Shown in pieces: positions 56,867 to 64,000 of a stretch of 64,000 bases of DNA. Origin of the DNA: Lojkania enalia (Eukaryota; Ascomycota; Dothideomycetes; Pleosporales). The stretch covers positions 301,532-365,531 of the forward strand of contig ML986583.1 in assembly GCA_010094045.1 (NCBI GenBank). Reading direction: 5' to 3'. The notes beneath the pieces were generated by a model, which searched no databases, was not told the origin of the DNA, and saw only the letters and a program-made list of their open reading frames with translations. The stretch's first letter is position 1. Each line of letters begins with the position of its first letter. The position numbers and the translations under genes are program-made.

Positions 56867-57145
56867 TGTAACGGCGCAGGTAAGATAATAGGTCCGAATA
56901 CAGTATAAATCTACTTAGAGGTATATAGGAGTGCGTGGGGGTTCAGGGACCTAGGAATTCTATTAACACCTATAGGCCTTATACGAAAGGATATAGAAGA
57001 ACTACTAAGCTACTTATAAGGGAGTGTGCAACTATATACGGAAGGGAAAAGGGGTAGAACCGGGGGTAGGATAAGATAAGCGAAAAGCTTTAGGATAAGG
57101 TTATATATAAAGCTTTTCGTGGAACGATTTCTTTGCATTATTATA
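56867..57145 (-). repeat. LTR B (3' LTR of the Gypsy element)
   Basis: 279 bp, same length as LTR A and aligned end to end without gaps. Differences from A are nearly all CA-to-TA or TG-to-TA, the RIP pattern; the right end CGTTACA has become TATTATA. Confidence 0.9.
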
Positions 57146-57162
57146 CTACCCCCCTCCTCGTA
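57146..57162 (-). other. Polypurine tract of the Gypsy element
   Basis: Pyrimidine-rich on the plus strand (CTACCCCCCTCCTCGT), hence purine-rich on the minus strand and directly adjoining LTR B. This is the primer site for plus-strand synthesis and fixes the element's orientation. Confidence 0.7.
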
Positions 57163-59279
57163 AGCTAATAGTCCCTATCTACGCTAGTTCGGGAGGGAAT
57201 TAGGGCTGTTACGGATGGGTTCTAGTATAAAGAAATTTCTTCGAGGAAGTATTTACCGGTAAAAGCTAATACGTGCGGTTACCTATAGAGATACGTTTAT
57301 TAATATAATATTAAGTAAGGTTTTTGCGGTAAGTATGATTGACCTATATATTAGCTGGTAACTACTATTATAACGGTTTATTAATATTGCAATTTCGTCG
57401 CGTATAGTAATAAGCGTTTACTAACCTTAGTATATTACTAGATTACTATCAACTGAGCTTCCTTAACTAAATAATAACTTCTACTCTATATATATTATTG
57501 CGCGTCCCTAGAACCGTTAATTATTAAAGTATTACTAACGCCTTATAGAAAAATTAATTAATATACTACTCTACCCACCTTCTAGAGCTTTTTTAGAGGC
57601 CTTCTGGGTTATCTACCTTTAGGCTATACGCGCACTCGCCTACGGGCGGTATATAATATTTTCCTTTCGGTCTCTAAGATTAAAAAAATGCGAGTATTAC
57701 ACCTTATAAAATAAAAAGTATAACCCCGTATAAATCGCATCTAATACTAGTAGAGTATTTACTACTAACGTACTTATAGATCCCCTCCTACTATAAGGAG
57801 GAGTTTCTAGTCCTCTAGGGCCATCTTAAACTATAAATAGCAGCCCGATACGTAGGAGATAAGAAGGATAAAAAGGTAGCCTTTAAGGCTGTTTTAGAGT
57901 CTACTTACAGCCTAGCACTTATAGCCTAGGTTGTAAAGAGTTAAGAAGATAGCCTTCCTACAGCTAGTATCTAGGTAGCTTTATTCTACTAGGGTACTGA
58001 GTTGCTCTGTTAGGTTTCGGCTTTAAAGGCTCTAGTATCTAACCTTTAAGCTAATATCGCGGCGCTCTCGGGCGGCTAAGGATAAGATAGGAGAGGTTTA
58101 AGGGGAGTCCGGAGGGAAAGAAGGGGAAGAAGGGTAGAGGAGGAGAGGACTAGGGAGGTATCCGACAGCCTACTATCAGACCCTCCGGATTCTATAGAAG
58201 AGTAATTTTAGGCCTATACTTTAGTTTTTAAATCTACTACTCAACTCTTATATATTATCATCTACCAGGTAATCTATATTCTCTATACTATCCTCGTATA
58301 CCTTAATTTATTTGGTTAGAGCCTTTAGGGGTCCTGGCTAATTTAGATACTTATTATAAAAAGCTCTCAGCTTATAAGACGAACCTATAAAATTTAAGGC
58401 TTTATACTAGACTGGGTTAAAATTGTATCCTACCTATTTTATACAGTATTTAAGGGTCTTATAATATAGCTTACTAGCTAGTATTTCCTCAACCTCCTAC
58501 TCTTCTACCCCCTTAATAGCAATAGCGGGTGGTTTTAGAGCTTCTTGCCCTAGTAGAGGGTCCTAGGGGTTCTTATATAGTAGGTTTAGTACGAAGATAT
58601 TATATATTCTTGATTCTAGGGGTAGCTGTAGATAATATAAGTTTCTAACCTATTCTAGTACTTTAAAAGGGCCCTTCTATTAATCGGATAGCTTTCAGCT
58701 CGGTCTTTAGACCGTAAAGTTCTTAGTATTTAGGTAGACTATATTACTAATCTACTAATCAATTGGTTACTAGTAATAGTTAATAATAGATTATATACGA
58801 TCCTAAGCCTTCTCGATATTAGCCTTTACGGTTTCCTAGGCTATATATATACGAGTTACTAGAGCTAAGGCGTTCTTACAATTTAATTTATCTGTTACGG
58901 TAATAGGATTAACAGAATATTTCTAATCCTAACTCTAACAGGGCTTAGATCCGTATAGAATCTAATACGAGAATATTTTAATAGTTGTATAGAGTAGAGT
59001 TACTTATACTTAGTCGATTATAGATAATAGAGAACTCTAGTTATTCTAGTAGAAAGATACGAAAGAGCGCAGTCTCTAATCGATGTACTTATTTATAATC
59101 TCCGTCTATCCGTTAATCTCTTTATAATAAGTAGTAGATAGTTTAATCTTTACGCTTAAGATACAGCAGAATTCGGACCAGAAACTAGATATAAACTAAG
59201 GTCCTCGGTCTAAAATAATAGTTTCGGGCGTGTAGCTAAAGTAATATACCTATTAAATAAATAATTCAGCTATTCCCCT

Positions 59280-59620
59280 TGTGTTAATTATATAATAGTA
59301 GGGGATAAATACTGCTTGTTTAGATAGGCGATTAATTACCACCATAATCTAATTATATCCGGACTTATCTATAGGGAAATCTTTAAAGTTAATATACAGG
59401 TACTATATTAGTCGATTTAGTATAAGAAGTAGGTAGATAAAATCTAGGGTTTAGGTTTATATCGGATAAACTTTATAGTATAGGATATAATTCCGTATAT
59501 ATTGTTTATAAGTAGCCTCTATACCCTTTTAGTAGTACTTCCGAGATAGTAACTAATAGGTTTTAGTAGCGCTTAGGTGTACGGAGGATACTTAGTTATA
59601 AGCCTCTTATATAAGTCGTA
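59280..59620 (-). pseudogene. Gypsy integrase relic
   Basis: Minus-strand reading through stops gives an H2C2-type zinc region (EAYN..SSVHLSATKTY.LLSRKYY) and the start of the catalytic core (NFKDFPIDKSGYN, MVVINRLSKQAVFIP). The catalytic Asp positions read as Asn, as RIP would produce. Confidence 0.7.
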
Positions 59621-60725
59621 TATAAAGGCCTGAATCTAATAGAATATATAAACGATTGTTGTAGAGGAGTAGTCTATTCTCTATCTAATACTTACGGGGT
59701 AGAAGTATACGTTCTTGCGCGAAGGAGGCTCGGTTTTCCTATAGTAATACGTCGATTAACTCTAGAGAGTTTAGTAATATAATCTACTCCTAGCCTTTAA
59801 TAATATTTAGTATAGCTGCTTAAGTTGTTATTTAGGTAATATAGAACTAAACTAATTCGGTATTAATTTGGGGGTAAAATTAATACAGTCTAAATAGGAC
59901 TCTCGACTAGTTGTTGGTTTAAGCCGCTTTTAAGTTTTCTACATCTTATTCGCGATGACTAAGGATATCTGCTCTAGTATTATTCTTACCTAGAGTATAT
60001 TCGATTTAGAACTAATACTAAGCTAATTCCTCAGTCTAATAAACTTAACAAGTATTAAGTATCTTTATAGTTATAAAATATTCGAGTGAGCGATAATTAG
60101 TATATACTAGAGTCCTAGTAGCTACCGAAGTAAGTTCTACCCTCTATTACTTAAACGTAGTAACGATTGTGAACAGTTTCTTATTATAGATCTCCTAGTT
60201 CAGTTCCGAACCGGATAGAACCTTGCTATAGAACGCTATAGGGTACTATTTTCTGTTAGGATGTTTCTATAATAGTACTCCTGCAACTACTCTATTAGAG
60301 GTATTAGTTTCCATTTTTATTTCTAACGCAGGGTTAAAGTAGTAGAGAGTAGGTATATTTAATAGGGCTGACTTTAATTTCTTAAAGGTAATATCACATT
60401 CTAAAGTCTATACGAAAGGGGTTATAGGGCTCTATAGTACGATAATTAGCTTTACAACACGCGAGAATTCCGGTATAAACTATTGGTAGAATCTAGTAAA
60501 ACCTAAGAAGGATTTTACACCTGTTATAGTAGTAGATAGCTACTAGTTGCGTAATACTTCTACCTTCTCTAGGTTAACCTTAAGGCCTTTATTTAAGAGG
60601 ATGTAGCTAAGATATTTAGTTCAGGTAATATAGAATTCGCTCTTCTTAATATTAACTTATAACCCTACTTAACGTAATCTCTTAAGAACTTTCTTAACAT
60701 AGATAGTATGTATCGCCTCGTCTTT

Positions 60726-60752
60726 AAAGTAGATAAGAATATCATCTAGGTA
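60726..60752 (-). pseudogene. Gypsy reverse-transcriptase active-site motif
   Basis: The minus strand encodes YLDDILIYF, the YxDD box of Ty3/Gypsy reverse transcriptase. It is followed on that strand by recognisable downstream sequence (VKKVLKRLR, then KKSEFYI) interrupted by stops. Confidence 0.85.
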
Positions 60753-62320
60753 AGCGATATAGAAGTTATCTAGGTAGTCGATTAGTATATTATTTATATA
60801 GTACTAGTAAGTTACTAGACTGTTATACAATCTAAAAGGTAGAACTTTATACTTGTAGGTTCCGTATCGAGTCTGAAAGGTAGTATATTTCTTAGAACTA
60901 GGGTCTATTCTAATCTTATTAAAGGCTGCACGAATATTAAACTTAGTAAAGATTACTACCTTAGTAGGCCTAGATAAGAGTTTATCTATACGCGGTATCG
61001 GATATATATTCTTATAGGTAAGAGCGTTAAATTTACGATAATCTATATAGATACGTAGGTTGCTATTAGGTTTATAGATGTAAAGGATTAGAAATATAAA
61101 GGGGTTCCAACTCTACTCGATATACCTATACCGTAGATTATCTATAATATACTTCTTAGTTACCTCCAACTTCTTAACGTTCTACTTATACAACGGGCTA
61201 TAACTATTAGAGAGGGGTTCTATAAGAATAATCTTATAATCGTAAGGGCGGTATTCTAGTAATTAATAAGCCGCAGTTTTGCTAAATATATCCTAATACC
61301 TATAGTATTTAGATAGCAATCGGAGATTTACTAGTACTTTGTTTTCAGCCTTATCTTCCAGCTCTAAAGCTTACTTATCTTTAATCAGCTGCTTAATTTC
61401 GTATAGAGACGTAGAGAAAAACTCGTTCTCTTTCCTCTTTATATTAAAGTAGAAAGTATTAGCTAAGATAAGAGTAATAATAGGAGAATAGACTTTCTTC
61501 AGATTAGGTTCGGACTTTATTTTATACGGGTATATAGGAGCTCTAAGCTTATTTAGACTGTAGGCTATAGAAGACTAATATAGTTTTAGCAGTCTTAGTA
61601 GACCCTTAATATAATAGATAGTCGGACTGCGGAACTGCTAATACTAGTCCTTTTTCTATAGAGCGTCACGTTGCTAGATATCTAGCTCTACTTCCTTATC
61701 ACGTGCTGGCTAAATCAATTATATAAGAAGAGGAGGTGAAGGATTATAAGTAGTAGGATACTTAGAGGGCTATATAATCCGATTCTTATCCGTATCTAGT
61801 AGGAGTTGAAAACAACGTAACTATTTAATACTAATAATACAATCCTAAATACCTAGATCTATAATAATAAATAGGTAGTTTTAGATAGTTCTCCTATTAA
61901 TTTATAGGTATAAGTAGATATACTAATTAACTAGAGTTTAGATTTAGTCCTGAAAACCTTTAATAGTAATTTTAAAGGGTAAGCGCTATATTAATATATA
62001 TAGAGCTTAGGAGAGTAATCTAGCTACTATAGAATTAAGGAATAGGAAGCCTTAGGCGCTAGTATTAATAAGGGCGTTTAGTTGTATACTAACGCCTTTT
62101 GAATATAGAACGGTGGGGATTTAGAAGTACTTTCCTCCAAATAAATACGATAAATTAATGTTTAATAAGTCGTACTTACTTAAGCCTAAGATAGAGAGTT
62201 TTCCTAAGCATCTCTATTTCCCACCTAAGAACCATTTAGGTAGTACTTATTTACGTCTAGAAACTCTTCTTCCTTAATCTCCTCTTATTTAACCTCTATC
62301 TCTTATACTTTAAAGACTAT

Positions 62321-62365
62321 ATATTTATTCGCGAAGTATCCTAGTTTACTATAATTATAGTAATT
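62321..62365 (-). pseudogene. Gag zinc-knuckle relic
   Basis: Minus strand reads N-Y-Y-N-Y-S-K-L-G-Y-F-A-N-K-Y. This matches a CX2CX4HX4C knuckle in spacing, with every zinc ligand replaced by tyrosine. Confidence 0.7.
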
Positions 62366-63778
62366 ACCTAGGGTCGTATATCTTTTAGGTGCGGGAGTCT
62401 TACTAGGTTATTAGGGAGCGATTATAGTAGAATAAGGTATTAATACTAGAGTAGATCAGGGTAGTATTAGATTATAGGTTACCTTAGATAAACTCTCGGA
62501 AACCTTCTAGTACCGATCCGAATTTATTTTGGCTATAACTTATAGGCTGGTAGTTTGTTCTAGAAGGTTAGAAACGCTCCTCCTTTCTATATCGTAGGCT
62601 GTTAAGTAGGCGACTATAGCGTTAAAGAAGCCTTTCTATATAAGCTTAAAGCTAAGGTTTAGTATCTTTAGGCTGGGAAGAATCTTATCCTATAGGTAGA
62701 AGAACTACTTAGATTAGGGTACGGATCCCCTAATAGCTGTACTAATAAAGCAAGCTTTAAAAGTTGGGAATACTTCTCCCTTATTTATCCTTAGGACCTG
62801 AAACGCCTATCGCGCTTCTATCTCTTTATTACCTATAATAAAATACGATCGTAGAAGTAAAATTATTTCTTCGGTATTCTTAAACTAATACTAGTCCAAT
62901 TCAGCTAGGTATTTTAGCTCTAGATACCCTTTCGTAGTACTAGAGGTATATTTTTATACTAACGCTATGCGTGTATACTCTATCCGATAGTAATCTATAT
63001 TAATCTTAAGTTGGTCTAGGATCGAAACTCGCTATTATTTAAATGTAGGTTCGTTACTATTTATAAGGCTTTTAATCTTAGGCGTACGTTTAGTAAGGTA
63101 GGCTTAAGGGGGCTTAGGGGTAGCTAAGAGGTTTCTTACTAGGGGAGTTATAAAAGTTTCTTAGCGTATTATTAGTTCTGATTCGGTGGTTTATAGAGGT
63201 TAATTAGGACTAATAGTTCTCTATCATATTAAGCATATAATCTCCTCCTATAAAATTGTGATTTATTTCTTAAGGGTTAGTTTACTCCAATTTCCCTCTA
63301 AATTAGATAGGTTCTTTATTATAGGCCCTATAAAGAGGGGTCCGCCTATCGCAGGGCCCCCTATAGGAGGTAACGGTTATTCTACACGTATAGATAGAAG
63401 CTTACTCTTACTACGACTTACGCGTGTATCGGTTCTAGTATAGAAATTAGAAGGTAAATTATAGTTAGATATCGGCGGTTGCCTCTAATTCTGATAGGTT
63501 ATTAGTAGTCTCTAAGTTTCTACCTAGGCGTACTCTACGCGGCTTTTCCGAAGGCAATCCTAATTATAGGGGATAGGAAGTTCTAAACCTAAAGGTTTTG
63601 GTTGATAAGAGGTCTCTAAGATTCTATCTAGGTAACTAAATAATTTAATATAATAGTATATAAGTATTATAACCTAAACTAAATCAGGCATATCTTAGAC
63701 TTAAACATATTTAAATAAACAATCGATGCGATATTATTAAAGAGGCTATTACTAGTAGTATTAAGTTCTTCTATATAA

Positions 63779-64000
63779 TATAATAGCGTAGGTAAGATAA
63801 TAGGTCCGAATACGGCACGAATCTACTTAGAGGTATATAGGAGTACGTAGGGGTTTAGGGACCTAGGAATTCTATTAACACCTATAGGCCTTATATGAAA
63901 GGATATAGAAGAACTACCAAGCTACTTATAAGGGAGTGTACAACTATATACGGAAGGGAAAAGGGGTAGAACCGGGGGTAGGATAAGATAAGCGAAAAGC
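63779..64000 (-). repeat. LTR C (5' LTR of the Gypsy element), cut by window end
   Basis: First 222 bp of the 279 bp LTR. It shares most RIP-type changes with LTR B but also has private ones (for example GTGCGTGGGG to GTACGTAGGG). Confidence 0.9.

Larger units (their letters stand above)
56867..64000 (-). mobile_element. RIP-degraded Ty3/Gypsy LTR retrotransposon
   Basis: A minus-strand element bounded by LTR B (56867-57145) and LTR C (63779 to beyond the window). Order on the minus strand: Gag with zinc knuckle near 62.3 kb, reverse transcriptase near 60.7 kb, integrase near 59.3-59.6 kb, polypurine tract beside LTR B. This order (RT before integrase) is Ty3/Gypsy. The interior has almost no open frame: over the whole 10.6 kb from 52.6 to 63.2 kb no ORF of 60 aa exists. 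It is therefore incapable of making its proteins. The internal part is 6.6 kb, a normal length for the family. Confidence 0.85.

Noticed and set aside
53645..57145. LTR A and LTR B as the two ends of one short retrotransposon
   Set aside because: The sequence between them is two pogo transposase relics, LTR A has no adjacent polypurine tract, and A lacks the RIP seen in B.
63258..63443. 61 aa ORF in the Gypsy element
   Set aside because: Plus-strand chance reading inside a minus-strand, RIP-degraded element.

Overview
The window looks like nuclear DNA of a filamentous ascomycete (Pezizomycotina). Reasons: many short introns (about 46-130 bp, GTRNGT...YAG), typical fungal families (Zn2Cys6 regulator, GH128 glucanase, kelch and mucin-like membrane proteins, a NACHT/TPR NLR), and a sharp change near 53.5 kb into AT-rich DNA carrying transposons mutated by repeat-induced point mutation (RIP). 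The class cannot be fixed from sequence alone.

Layout. 1-33 kb is ordinary, gene-rich chromosome: the 3' end of cullin-3; a secreted GH128 glucanase; a Zn2Cys6 transcription factor; a small His/Arg-rich ORF; an AIM24-like mitochondrial gene divergent from ATM1 (mitochondrial ABC exporter); an alpha/beta hydrolase; an AlkB-type dioxygenase with CUE and GRF domains divergent from PEX7; a kelch membrane protein; a mucin-like single-pass protein; a CHRD protein; and an rvt gene, the domesticated cellular reverse transcriptase. Most are spliced, and the exon coordinates given were derived by hand from reading frame and splice consensus.

33-53 kb is sparser and more accessory: an unrecognised multi-pass membrane protein, a short secreted tyrosinase, a small three-exon SRPBCC protein, and then a compact cluster. 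That cluster is a nucleoside-phosphorylase-like protein with a predicted STING-like C-terminal domain (43.2-45.3 kb), a convergent secreted S1/P1 nuclease (45.4-46.3 kb), and a divergent NACHT-TPR NLR (46.8-49.4 kb). It resembles the paired effector/NLR arrangements of fungal heterokaryon-incompatibility and immunity loci and is the best candidate here for an undescribed system. A secreted M6-like metalloprotease with a DQRP minisatellite closes the region.

53.6-64 kb is a transposon graveyard: a solo LTR that kept its pre-RIP sequence, two RIP-destroyed Fot1/pogo-type transposase relics in opposite orientation, and a minus-strand Ty3/Gypsy element (56.9 to beyond 64 kb) that seems to have inserted into the second pogo copy. 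No tRNA, rRNA or CRISPR was seen.
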